Below, piece by piece: positions 1-6,500 of a stretch of DNA of 17,196 bases. The notes under the pieces were generated by a model. The model saw only the letters and a list, made by a program, of their open reading frames with translations. It did not search any database and was not told where the DNA came from. This DNA comes from JAGTRP01 sp035255045 (GTDB lineage: Bacteria; Pseudomonadota; Gammaproteobacteria; Burkholderiales; Rhodocyclaceae). The DNA lies in assembly GCA_035255045.1 (NCBI GenBank), contig DATFAA010000045.1, positions 1 through 17,196 of the forward strand. The letters are read 5' to 3'. Position numbers and translations under genes: made by a program. Each line of letters begins with the position of its first letter. Position 1 is the stretch's first letter.

Positions 1-12
1 GGCGCCTGCAAG

Positions 13-534
13 ATGCCGCTTCTCGCTGATCTCTTCCTCCAGTTCACCCTGCTCTTCTTCGTCGCCTTCGGCGGCGCCACGGCCCTGCTGCCGGAAATGC
101 AGCGGGTGGTGGTGGAGCAGAAGCACTGGCTGGACGAGGCGACCTTCATCCACCTCTACGCCATCGCCCAGGCGGCGCCAGGGCCCAACGGCCTGGTGGT
201 GACCCTGATCGGCTGGGAGGTGGCGGGCCTGGCCGGGGCCCTGGTGACCACCCTGGCCATGTGCCTGCCCATGAGCGTGGTGATCTACTTCCTCTTCCGC
301 CACTGGGAGCGCTTCCGCGGCGCGCCCTGGCAGGAGGCGGTGCAACTGGGGGTGGCGCCCCTGGCGGTGGGGCTGGTGTTCGCCGGGGCGACGCTGATCG
401 CCCGTTCCGCCGATGTGGGCTGGGCGGGGGCGGTACTGGTGGCGGTCACCATCGCCCTCAGCCTCAAGACCAAGCTGCATCCCCTCTGGTACATCGCCCT
501 GGGGGGTGCCGCCGGCCTGCTCGGGCTGGTCTAG
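13..534 (+). CDS. Chromate transporter (CHR family) half-protein
   Basis: This 173-residue inner-membrane protein looks like one half of a CHR-family anion transporter, which exports chromate (or sulfate-like anions) driven by the proton motive force. The family signatures visible are FGG near residues 19-21 followed by LPEM at 26-29, and QAAPGPNG at 53-60. Several hydrophobic segments follow, at about 62-92 and 110-173. Length matches the short single-domain CHR proteins, which usually work as pairs encoded by adjacent genes; a partner would lie just upstream, outside the window. The frame is open to the left edge, so the true start could be upstream of the ATG chosen here, and no ribosome site can be judged. 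The TAG stop overlaps the stop of the convergent gene. Substrate is inferred from family only. Confidence 0.85.
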   Translation: MPLLADLFLQFTLLFFVAFGGATALLPEMQRVVVEQKHWLDEATFIHLYAIAQAAPGPNGLVVTLIGWEVAGLAGALVTTLAMCLPMSVVIYFLFRHWERFRGAPWQEAVQLGVAPLAVGLVFAGATLIARSADVGWAGAVLVAVTIALSLKTKLHPLWYIALGGAAGLLGLV

Positions 535-746
535 TCCTGCTTGTAGGGGTTTTCCAGGGAGTCGATGAGATCCTGGAACACGGCCCGGATCTGCGACTCG
601 TCGCACTCCATGAGCAGCGCGTCCTCGAAGGCGTCCTGGGCGATCTGGCGGAGCTCGTCCAGGTTCTGCTGCAATACCTTGATCTTCTCGGTGCAGGACA
701 CCGTCGACCCATCCGGTCGCTTCCAGATGATGGGCTTCTTGCTCAT
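531..746 (-). CDS. Small conserved-looking hypothetical protein downstream of hisC
   Basis: A 71-residue soluble protein beginning MSKKPIIWKRPDG. It is rich in charged residues and predicted to be mostly helical after residue 20. It has no signal peptide, no membrane segment and a single cysteine pair (near residues 18 and 48). I do not recognise a named domain. It lies 4 bp downstream of hisC on the same strand, so it is probably cotranscribed. An in-frame ATG at 767 inside hisC would add seven residues (MKSWPEP). I prefer the ATG at 746 because it avoids the overlap and gives a natural MSKK start, but neither ATG has a good Shine-Dalgarno. Its stop shares the palindrome CTAG with the convergent transporter gene. 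Evidence that it is real: clean placement between two genes, an amphipathic composition and lack of the Arg/Ala/Pro excess seen in shadow frames of this GC-rich DNA. Confidence 0.65.
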   Translation of the reverse strand: MSKKPIIWKRPDGSTVSCTEKIKVLQQNLDELRQIAQDAFEDALLMECDESQIRAVFQDLIDSLENPYKQD

Positions 747-750
747 GGGT

Positions 751-1818
751 TCAGGCCAGGATTTCATGGAGGGCAGAGGTCAGGGCGGCGCATTCCCGGT
801 CGGTGCCGATGGTGATGCGCAGGAATTGGTCGATGCGGGGCTGCTTGAAGTGGCGGACGATGATGCTGCGCTCCCGCAGTTGGGCCGCCAGCTCGGCGGC
901 ATCCTGGCCCGGATGGCGGGCGAAGATGAAATTGGCGGCGGAGGGCAGGACGTCGAAGCCGAGTTCCTGGAGCTCGCCGGTCAGCTTGGTGCGGCTGGAG
1001 ATCACCGCCTGGCGGGTGTGTTCGAAATGCTCCCGGTCCTCCAGGGCGGCGACGGCGCCGGCGATGGCCAGGCGGTCCAGGGGGTAGGAGTTGAAGCTGT
1101 TCTTCACCCGTTCCAAGGCCTCCACCAGGTCGGCGTGGCCGACCGCGAAGCCGACCCGCAGTCCGGCCAGGGAGCGGGACTTGGAGAAGGTGTGGACCAC
1201 CACCAGGTTGGGGAAGCGGCTCACCAGGGAGATGGCGGTCTCGCCGCCGAAATCCACGTAGGCTTCGTCGATCACCACCACCGAGTCCCGGTTGGCTTCG
1301 AGCAGCCGCTCGATCTCGGCCAGGGCGAGCAGCCGGCCGGTCGGGGCGTTCGGGTTGGGGAAGATGATGCCGCCGTTGGGCTGGGCGTAATCCTCGACCC
1401 GCAGGGAGAAGTCCTCGGCCAGGGGGACGGTGCGGTACTCGACCCCGTAGAGCCCGCAGTACACCGGGTAGAAGCTGTAGGTGATGTCCGGGAAGAGGAT
1501 GGGCCGGTCCTGCTTCAGGAGGGCCAGGAAGATGTGGGCCAGGACCTCGTCGGAGCCGTTGCCGACGAACACCTGCCGGGCCTCGACGCCGAACTCCTTC
1601 GCCACCGCCGCCTTTAGGAGGTCGGCGTTGGGATCGGGGTAGAGGCGCAGGCGCGCCCCGTCTTCCCCGAGTTCGGCATGGACGGCGGCCAGGACCCTGG
1701 GGGAGGGCGGGTAGGGGTTCTCGTTGGTGTTGAGCTTGACGAGATTGGCGAGCTTGGGCTGCTCACCGGGCACATAGGGCGTCAAGCCGTGGACGACGGC
1801 GCTCCAGAATCTGCTCAT
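751..1818 (-). CDS. hisC: Histidinol-phosphate aminotransferase
   Basis: A 355-residue cytoplasmic, PLP-dependent fold-type I aminotransferase. It converts imidazole acetol phosphate plus glutamate to L-histidinol phosphate in histidine synthesis. Visible signatures are NTNENPYPPSP (30-40), GNGSDE (86-91), the substrate and cofactor loop NPNAPTG (154-160), DEAYVDF (184-190) and the Schiff-base lysine K213 in FSKSRSLAGLRVG. Full length for the family. The ATG at 1818 is preceded by an extended -10 element (about 1850-1858, minus strand) but no obvious Shine-Dalgarno. It is transcribed away from hisB, whereas in many betaproteobacteria hisC is cotranscribed with the other his genes. Because HisC-type enzymes also act on aromatic keto acids, a role in tyrosine or phenylalanine synthesis is possible, but position beside hisB argues for histidine. 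Confidence 0.95.
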   Translation of the reverse strand: MSRFWSAVVHGLTPYVPGEQPKLANLVKLNTNENPYPPSPRVLAAVHAELGEDGARLRLYPDPNADLLKAAVAKEFGVEARQVFVGNGSDEVLAHIFLALLKQDRPILFPDITYSFYPVYCGLYGVEYRTVPLAEDFSLRVEDYAQPNGGIIFPNPNAPTGRLLALAEIERLLEANRDSVVVIDEAYVDFGGETAISLVSRFPNLVVVHTFSKSRSLAGLRVGFAVGHADLVEALERVKNSFNSYPLDRLAIAGAVAALEDREHFEHTRQAVISSRTKLTGELQELGFDVLPSAANFIFARHPGQDAAELAAQLRERSIIVRHFKQPRIDQFLRITIGTDRECAALTSALHEILA

Positions 1819-1849
1819 GGGGTTCTACGGCTGGCGGGATCGACCGCGA

Positions 1850-1858
1850 ATTCTACCA
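1850..1858 (-). promoter_or_regulatory. Putative extended -10 promoter for hisC
   Basis: Read on the minus strand this is TG-G-TAGAAT: a TG dinucleotide, one base and a hexamer matching TATAAT at five of six positions. No convincing -35 hexamer lies 16-18 bp upstream, which is tolerated by extended -10 promoters. The start of transcription would fall near 1843, giving a leader of about 25 nt. This is a consensus match by eye only. Confidence 0.4.
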
Positions 1859-1885
1859 TGGCTCCCTGCCGCCTCCGGCTAGGTG

Positions 1886-1949
1886 GAACCCCAGAGGGCG
1901 GATGGGGTTCGCACGGTGGTATCATCCGCCCATCACGACAACCCGTGCG
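1886..1949. promoter_or_regulatory. Overlapping inverted repeats in the hisC-hisB divergent region
   Basis: Three perfect inverted repeats are interleaved. IR1 is GAACCCCA (1886-1893) with TGGGGTTC (1903-1910). IR2 is GGGCGGATG (1896-1904) with CATCCGCCC (1923-1931). IR3 is CGCACGG (1910-1916) with CCGTGCG (1943-1949). IR1 and IR2 cannot form together. The 5' arm of IR3 sits in the loop of IR2 and its 3' arm lies beyond IR2, the topology of an H-type pseudoknot if transcribed. IR2 also brackets the putative hisB -10 element, so it could instead be a repressor operator. Function is inferred; the repeats are read directly. Confidence 0.55.
1917..1925 (+). promoter_or_regulatory. Putative extended -10 promoter for hisB operon
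   Basis: TG-G-TATCAT at 1917-1925 matches an extended -10 element (five of six in the hexamer). No -35 of quality was found. Transcription would begin near 1932, leaving a leader of about 22 nt with no Shine-Dalgarno before the hisB ATG at 1954. It overlaps the right arm of IR2, so a protein bound there could block it. Consensus match by eye only. Confidence 0.4.
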
Positions 1950-1953
1950 CACC

Positions 1954-2541
1954 ATGCGGCAAGCTGAAATCACTCGCAACACCCTGGAAACGCAGATCTC
2001 CGTGCGTCTCGACCTCGACGGCAGCGGCCGCGGCAAGTTCGCCACCGGCGTTCCCTTCCTGGACCACATGCTGGACCAGATCGCCCGCCATGGCCTCATC
2101 GACCTCGAAGTCGAAGCCAAGGGCGACCTCCACATCGACGCCCACCATACGGTGGAGGATATCGGCATCACCCTCGGCCAGGCCCTGGCGGCGGCCTGGG
2201 GCGACAAGAAGGGGCTCACCCGCTACGGCCATTCCTATGTGCCCCTGGACGAGGCCCTGTCGCGGGTGGTGATCGACCTTTCCGGCCGGCCCGGCCTGGA
2301 ATTCAACGTGGAATTCACCCGGGCCTGGATTGGCCAGTTCGACGTGGACCTGGTGCGGGAATTCTTCCAGGGCCTGGTGAACCATGCTGGCATGACCCTG
2401 CACATCGACAACCTGCGGGGGGTCAATTCCCACCATCAGGCCGAAACCGTCTTCAAGGCCTTCGGCCGCGCCCTGCGCATGGCCGCCACCCCCGATCCGC
2501 GCATGGCCGGTGCCATGCCTTCCACCAAGGGAACCCTGTAA
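1954..2541 (+). CDS. hisB: Imidazoleglycerol-phosphate dehydratase
   Basis: A 195-residue cytoplasmic enzyme of the monofunctional IGPD type that dehydrates imidazole glycerol phosphate to imidazole acetol phosphate, the substrate of HisC. Two manganese-binding signatures are present: DAHHTVEDIG (62-71; H64, H65, E68) and NSHHQAETVFK (158-168; H160, H161, E164), together with FLDHML (35-40). The open frame extends far upstream, but only the ATG at 1954 gives the standard family N terminus (MRQAEITRNT) and length; upstream residues read as low-complexity shadow. There is no phosphatase domain, unlike the enterobacterial bifunctional HisB. It is the first gene of the plus-strand his-tat operon and its TAA overlaps the next ATG (TAATG). 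Confidence 0.97.
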   Translation: MRQAEITRNTLETQISVRLDLDGSGRGKFATGVPFLDHMLDQIARHGLIDLEVEAKGDLHIDAHHTVEDIGITLGQALAAAWGDKKGLTRYGHSYVPLDEALSRVVIDLSGRPGLEFNVEFTRAWIGQFDVDLVREFFQGLVNHAGMTLHIDNLRGVNSHHQAETVFKAFGRALRMAATPDPRMAGAMPSTKGTL

Positions 2542-3173
2542 TGACGATCGCCGTCATCGACTACGGCATGGGCAACCTGCGTTCGGTGTCGAAGGCCATC
2601 GAGCACGTGGCCGCCGGCAAACCGGTGGTGGTCACCGCCGACCCGGCCGTGGTGGCCGCAGCCGAGCGGGTCGTCTTCCCCGGCCAAGGCGCAATGCCGG
2701 ACTGCATGCGCGAACTGGATGCCCGTGGCCTGCGCCCGGCGGTGCTGGCCGCCGCCAAGGAAAAGCCTTTCCTGGGCATCTGCATCGGCGTGCAGATGCT
2801 CTTCGAACACAGCGAGGAAGGCAACGTTGCCGGCCTCGGCGTCTTCGCCGGCAACGTGCGCCGCTTCCCCGAGGAGCGCATGGTGGGCCCCGACGGCCAG
2901 CGCCTCAAGGTGCCCCACATGGGCTGGAACGAGGTGCGGCAGAAGCCCCACGCCCTGTGGGCGGACATCGCCGACGGCGCCCGTTTCTACTTCGTGCACA
3001 GCTATTTCGTCGACCCCAAGGACAGCACCCTGGCCATGGGCACGGCCGAATACGGCATCCCCTTTACCTGTGCGGTGGGCCGGGATAATATCTTCGCGGT
3101 CCAGTTCCACCCGGAGAAAAGCGCCCGCGACGGGTTGCAGCTTCTGAAGAATTTTGTCGAGTGGCGGCCTTAA
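2541..3173 (+). CDS. hisH: Imidazole glycerol phosphate synthase, glutaminase subunit
   Basis: A 210-residue class I glutamine amidotransferase that releases ammonia from glutamine and passes it to HisF. The catalytic triad is visible: nucleophile C81 in LGICIGVQ, and H190 and E192 in VQFHPEKS. The N terminus DYGMGNLRSV is typical, and PGQGAMPDCM (47-56) matches the family oxyanion region. It overlaps hisB by one base (TAATG) and has an AAGGGA ribosome site at 2527-2532 inside hisB. The 51-bp gap to hisA is the widest within the his part of the operon. Confidence 0.97.
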   Translation: MTIAVIDYGMGNLRSVSKAIEHVAAGKPVVVTADPAVVAAAERVVFPGQGAMPDCMRELDARGLRPAVLAAAKEKPFLGICIGVQMLFEHSEEGNVAGLGVFAGNVRRFPEERMVGPDGQRLKVPHMGWNEVRQKPHALWADIADGARFYFVHSYFVDPKDSTLAMGTAEYGIPFTCAVGRDNIFAVQFHPEKSARDGLQLLKNFVEWRP

Positions 3174-3224
3174 CCGGGTTCTGCTCCTACTTCCTTCTGT
3201 CGGGTACTCTTCCTCTAATTTCCC

Positions 3225-3965
3225 ATGCTGATCATCCCCGCCATTGACCTCAAGGACGGCCAGTGCGTCCGCCTGAAACAGGGCCTGATGGAACAGGCCA
3301 CGGTATTTTCCGAACATCCCGCCGCTATGGCCCGCCACTGGCTCGACCAGGGGGCCCGGCGGCTGCACCTGGTGGACCTGAACGGCGCCTTCGCCGGCAA
3401 GCCCAAGAACGAATCCGCCATCAAGGCCATCCTCAAGGAAGTGGGCGATGAGATTCCCGTCCAGCTGGGCGGCGGCATCCGCGACCTCGACACCATCGAG
3501 CGCTGCCTCGACGACGGCATCTCCTACGTCATCATCGGCACTGCGGCCATCAAGAACCCGGGCTTCCTGCACGATGCTTGCGGTGCTTTCCCCGGCCACA
3601 TCATCGTCGGCCTCGATGCCAAGGACGGCAAGGTGGCCACCGACGGCTGGTCCAAGCTCACCGGCCACGACGTGGTCGACCTCGCCAAGAAGTACGAGGA
3701 CTACGGCGTCGAAGCCATCATCTACACCGACATCGGCCGCGACGGCATGCTCTCCGGCGTCAATATCGAAGCCACCGTGCGCCTGGCCCAGGCTCTCACC
3801 ATCCCGGTCATCGCCTCCGGCGGCCTCTCCAGCGTCGAGGACGTCAAGAAGCTGTGCGCCGTCGAGCACGAGGGGGTGATCGGCTCCATCGCCGGCCGCG
3901 CGATCTACGACGGTACCCTGAATTTCAAGGCGGCCCAGGAAGCGGCTGATCAGGCCGGCAAGTAA
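3225..3965 (+). CDS. hisA: ProFAR isomerase (phosphoribosylformimino-AICAR-phosphate isomerase)
   Basis: A 246-residue (beta/alpha)8 barrel that catalyses the Amadori rearrangement of ProFAR to PRFAR, feeding HisF-HisH. The catalytic aspartates are D8 in PAIDLKDG and D131 in GLDAKDG; the two phosphate-binding loops are LGGGIRD (81-87) and IASGGLSS in the second half, as expected from the duplicated half-barrel. The ATG is preceded by a pyrimidine-rich tract (about 3181-3224) with no Shine-Dalgarno, unlike most genes here. The stop overlaps hisF by one base (TAATG). Confidence 0.97.
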   Translation: MLIIPAIDLKDGQCVRLKQGLMEQATVFSEHPAAMARHWLDQGARRLHLVDLNGAFAGKPKNESAIKAILKEVGDEIPVQLGGGIRDLDTIERCLDDGISYVIIGTAAIKNPGFLHDACGAFPGHIIVGLDAKDGKVATDGWSKLTGHDVVDLAKKYEDYGVEAIIYTDIGRDGMLSGVNIEATVRLAQALTIPVIASGGLSSVEDVKKLCAVEHEGVIGSIAGRAIYDGTLNFKAAQEAADQAGK

Positions 3966-4726
3966 TGTCCCTGGCCAAACGCATCATTCCCTGCCTGGAC
4001 GTGACTGCCGGGCGAGTCGTCAAGGGCACCAATTTCGTCGATCTGCGGGACGCCGGCGACCCGGTGGAAATCGCCCGCCGCTACGACGAGCAGGGCGCCG
4101 ACGAGGTCACCTTCCTCGACATCACGGCATCCTCCGACCAGCGGGACATCATTCTTCACATCATCGAAGCCTGCGCCGAGCAGGTCTTCATCCCGCTCAC
4201 CGTGGGCGGCGGCGTGCGCAAGGTGGACGATGTGCGACGCCTCCTCAATGCCGGTGCCGACAAGGTTTCCATCAACACGGCGGCGGTGCAGAACCCGGAG
4301 TTGGTCTTCGAGGCTTCCAGCCGCGTCGGCTCCCAGTGCATCGTGGTCGCCATCGACGCCAAGCAGACCGGCCCCGGCCAGTGGTCCGTATTCACCCACG
4401 GCGGACGCAACAACACCGGCCTCGACGCCATCCAGTGGGCCCAGAAGGTGGAAGCCCTTGGGGCCGGGGAAATTCTCCTCACCAGCATGGACCGGGACGG
4501 CACCAAGAACGGCTTCGACCTGGCCCTGACCCGGGCCGTGGCCGATGCGGTGAAGATTCCCGTTATCGCCTCCGGTGGCGTCGGCAACCTCCAGCATCTG
4601 GCCGACGGCGTCACCGAGGGCCGTGCCGATGCAGTGCTGGCCGCTTCCATCTTTCATTTCGGTGAGTACACCGTGCGCCAGGCCAAGGAATACATGCAGA
4701 GCCGCGGCATCGAAGTCAGACTGTGA
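3965..4726 (+). CDS. hisF: Imidazole glycerol phosphate synthase, cyclase subunit
   Basis: A 253-residue (beta/alpha)8 barrel that joins ammonia from HisH with PRFAR to make imidazole glycerol phosphate and AICAR, the latter returning to purine synthesis. The acid-base aspartates D12 (PCLDVTAGRVVKG) and D131 (VAIDAKQ) are present, as are phosphate loops TVGGGVRKVDD (79-89) and IASGGVGN near the C-terminal end. Length and N terminus (MSLAKRIIPC) are standard. Start overlaps the hisA stop by one base, and its TGA overlaps the GTG start of hisI. Confidence 0.97.
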   Translation: MSLAKRIIPCLDVTAGRVVKGTNFVDLRDAGDPVEIARRYDEQGADEVTFLDITASSDQRDIILHIIEACAEQVFIPLTVGGGVRKVDDVRRLLNAGADKVSINTAAVQNPELVFEASSRVGSQCIVVAIDAKQTGPGQWSVFTHGGRNNTGLDAIQWAQKVEALGAGEILLTSMDRDGTKNGFDLALTRAVADAVKIPVIASGGVGNLQHLADGVTEGRADAVLAASIFHFGEYTVRQAKEYMQSRGIEVRL

Positions 4727-5127
4727 GCGATCTCGACAACGCACTACCCTGGCTGGACGCCCTCAAGTGGGACGGCGACGGCATGATCCCGGCCATTGCC
4801 CAGGATGCGGCGAGCGGTCGCGTGGTCATGTTCGCCTGGATGAACCGGGAGTCCCTGGAAGAGACGGTTCGAAGCGGCAACGCGGTATACTGGTCCCGCT
4901 CGCGCCGCCGCCTGTGGAAGAAGGGCGAGGAATCCGGCCATTTCCAGAAGGTGAAGGCCATCCGTACCGACTGCGACGGCGACGTGCTGCTCCTCGCCAT
5001 CGAGCAGGTGGGCGGCATCGCCTGCCACACCGGCCGCGAAAGCTGCTTCTTCAACGAATTGCAGGGAGACCGCTGGGTTCCCGCCGATCCGGTTCTGAAA
5101 GACCCTAAGGATATTTACGCCAAATGA
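4723..5127 (+). CDS. hisI: Phosphoribosyl-AMP cyclohydrolase
   Basis: A 134-residue cytoplasmic zinc enzyme that opens the purine ring of phosphoribosyl-AMP in the third step of histidine synthesis. Key residues are the metal-binding TDCDGD (82-87) with C84, and ACHTGRESCF (100-109) with C101 and C108. The basic stretch WSRSRRRLWKKGEESGH (57-73) is typical of the family. It is monofunctional: the HisE domain is a separate gene, unlike the fused enterobacterial HisIE. The start codon is GTG inside the GTGA overlap with hisF, and no Shine-Dalgarno is evident, so translation probably depends on coupling to hisF. Confidence 0.96.
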   Translation: MSDLDNALPWLDALKWDGDGMIPAIAQDAASGRVVMFAWMNRESLEETVRSGNAVYWSRSRRRLWKKGEESGHFQKVKAIRTDCDGDVLLLAIEQVGGIACHTGRESCFFNELQGDRWVPADPVLKDPKDIYAK

Positions 5128-5459
5128 TCCCTCCGACCAGTGACGTTCTGCACCGCCTGTCCGAAACCTTGCTGTCCCGCCGCCACGCCGACCCCAGCAC
5201 CTCGTACACGGCCCAGCTGTTCTCCAAGGGACCGGATTCGATCCTGAAGAAGATCGGCGAGGAATGTGCCGAGCTCATCATGGCGGCCAAGGACGGCAAG
5301 AAGCTCAATATCGTCTGGGAATCGACCGACGTCATCTATCACGTCATGGTCCTGCTGGCCTTCAACGGCCTCACCATCGACGACGTGCTGCAGGAAATGC
5401 GCCGTCGCGAGGGTATTTCCGGCATCGACGAGAAGAAGGCAAGGAGCTCCGAAAAATGA
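5124..5459 (+). CDS. hisE: Phosphoribosyl-ATP pyrophosphatase
   Basis: A 111-residue all-helical MazG-like pyrophosphohydrolase that converts phosphoribosyl-ATP to phosphoribosyl-AMP, the step before HisI. Metal ligands are in KIGEECAELIMAAK (43-56; E46, E47, E50) and ESTDVIYH (66-73; E66, D69). SYTAQLFSKGPDSILKK precedes them, as in the family. Starts in an ATGA overlap with hisI; an AAGGAT about 12 nt upstream may assist initiation. Its stop overlaps the HIT gene start (ATGA). The C terminus after residue 104 is a short charged tail. Confidence 0.96.
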   Translation: MIPPTSDVLHRLSETLLSRRHADPSTSYTAQLFSKGPDSILKKIGEECAELIMAAKDGKKLNIVWESTDVIYHVMVLLAFNGLTIDDVLQEMRRREGISGIDEKKARSSEK

Positions 5460-5806
5460 GCGACTGCATCTTCTGCAAGATCGTTCGGGGCGAAATCCCG
5501 TCCAAGAAGGTATACGAGGATGGGGAAATCCTCGCCTTCAACGACATCAACCCGGCCCGGCCGGTGCATGTGCTGGTGATCCCCAAGCAGCACATCACCT
5601 CCCTGGCCGCGGTCACGGCGGCCGATGTGCCCTTGCTGGGCAATCTGCTGGCCAAGGCGAACGAAATCGCAGTGGCCCAGGGCAGCACCGACGGCTTCCG
5701 TGTCATCATCAACACCGGGCGCGTTGGGGGGCAGGAAGTCCCCCATCTGCACCTCCATATCGTGGGCGGACCGGACCCGGTCGGCCCCATGCTCAAACGC
5801 ATCTGA
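5456..5806 (+). CDS. HIT-family (HINT-like) nucleotide hydrolase
   Basis: A 116-residue histidine-triad protein. HINT proteins hydrolyse purine nucleoside phosphoramidates and adenylylated amines; the physiological substrate is usually unknown. The triad HLHLHIVGG gives H97, H99 and H101, and the N terminus has the zinc-type CIFC motif (C4, C7). NDINPARPVHVLVIPK is the conserved core. The ATG at 5456 lies in an ATGA overlap with hisE and has an AAGGAG ribosome site at 5441-5446; longer in-frame starts inside hisE would add a non-family sequence. Its place between hisE and tatA is a recurrent betaproteobacterial arrangement, though no biochemical link to either pathway is established here. Confidence 0.94.
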   Translation: MSDCIFCKIVRGEIPSKKVYEDGEILAFNDINPARPVHVLVIPKQHITSLAAVTAADVPLLGNLLAKANEIAVAQGSTDGFRVIINTGRVGGQEVPHLHLHIVGGPDPVGPMLKRI

Positions 5807-5816
5807 GGAGATATCC

Positions 5817-6044
5817 ATGGGCAGCTTCAGCATTTGGCACTGGCTCATCGTTCTGGTCATTGTCATGCTCATCTTCGGCACCAAGAAACTGCGCAACATC
5901 GGCCAGGACCTGGGCGGCGCGGTGAAAGGCTTCAAGGAAGGCATGAAGGACGCCAATGCCGACAAGCCGGCCGAACAGGTGCCGCCCCAACAGGTGAGCG
6001 GCCAGACCATCGACGTCGAGGTCAAGGAAAAGACCCGTTCCTAA
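5817..6044 (+). CDS. tatA: Sec-independent protein translocase subunit TatA
   Basis: A 75-residue pore-forming subunit of the twin-arginine translocase, which moves folded proteins across the inner membrane. It has a short N-terminal membrane helix (about residues 7-20), the FGTKKLRNIGQDLGGAVKGFKEGM hinge and amphipathic helix split around residues 20-43 (key residues F20, G21, K24, G33), and a polar Q/P-rich tail. The ATG at 5817 follows a clean GAGGAG (5805-5810) that overlaps the HIT stop. Being full-length and followed directly by tatB and tatC, it forms a complete export system. Confidence 0.96.
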   Translation: MGSFSIWHWLIVLVIVMLIFGTKKLRNIGQDLGGAVKGFKEGMKDANADKPAEQVPPQQVSGQTIDVEVKEKTRS

Positions 6045-6054
6045 TCTGCCGCGC

Positions 6055-6071
6055 GGGAGCCCCGCGCTCCC
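6055..6071 (+). other. Hairpin between tatA and tatB
   Basis: GGGAGC (6055-6060), loop CCCGC, GCTCCC (6066-6071): a perfect 6-bp stem in the 36-bp tatA-tatB gap. There is no T-tract, so it is not a standard terminator. It lies just upstream of the weak tatB ribosome site (GGAA at 6074-6077), so it could act as a 3' stabiliser of tatA mRNA, an RNA processing site or a brake on tatB translation. Confidence 0.4.
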
Positions 6072-6080
6072 CCGGAAATC

Positions 6081-6500
6081 ATGTTTGACATCGGCTTCTC
6101 CGAACTCATAGTCATCGGCATCGTGGCGCTTGTCGTCATCGGTCCCGAACGTCTGCCCAAGGTGGCACGCACCCTGGGCCATTTGCTGGGCCGCGCCCAG
6201 CGCTACGTTAACGACGTCAAGGCGGACATCAACCGCGAAATGCAGCTGGACGAGCTGAAGAAGCTCCAGTCCGAGATGGCGGAATCGGCCCGCTCCCTGG
6301 AGGACTCGGTCCGCAAGGAGTACGACTCGGCCCGGACAGCGGTGGAATCCCCGGCCCAGGCGGCGGTAGCCGAACTGGAAGCGACGGCCAAGTCCCTGGA
6401 AGAAACCGCCAAGTCGGTGCAAGAAACGGCCGCCCAGGTGGCCGCCCCGGCCACCGAGCCGGTGGCAATGGCCGATAACCAAGGCAAGCCCACGCCATGA
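6081..6500 (+). CDS. tatB: Sec-independent protein translocase subunit TatB
   Basis: A 139-residue membrane protein that partners TatC in the twin-arginine signal receptor. N terminus MFDIGFSELIVIGIVALVVIGPERLPKV (split: membrane helix about 5-20; E8 and the hinge G-P-E-R-L-P at 21-26) is diagnostic. It is followed by an amphipathic helix and a long Ala/Glu-rich region with SLEETAKSVQETAAQ-type heptad-like repeats (about residues 70-125), likely coiled coil or extended helix. TatB tails vary in length. The last bases overlap tatC in ATGA. Confidence 0.95.
   Translation: MFDIGFSELIVIGIVALVVIGPERLPKVARTLGHLLGRAQRYVNDVKADINREMQLDELKKLQSEMAESARSLEDSVRKEYDSARTAVESPAQAAVAELEATAKSLEETAKSVQETAAQVAAPATEPVAMADNQGKPTP

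Noticed and set aside
1..29. Frame 3 runs from the left edge to TGA at 27-29 and could be the end of an upstream CHR-half gene.
   Set aside because: Only eight residues (RLQDAASR) are visible, too few to support a call, though a paired CHR gene upstream is expected.
565..1617. Long plus-strand open frame opposite hisC.
   Set aside because: Gly/Val/Gln/Asp-rich low-complexity translation antisense to a clear hisC; a typical shadow in GC-rich DNA.
1945..1952. GTGCGCAC palindrome just before the hisB ATG.
   Set aside because: Short, loopless and overlapping the better-supported inverted repeat; not listed separately.
2436..3869. 477-codon minus-strand open frame across hisB-hisH-hisA.
   Set aside because: Antisense to three well-defined enzymes, with biased composition and no recognisable domain.
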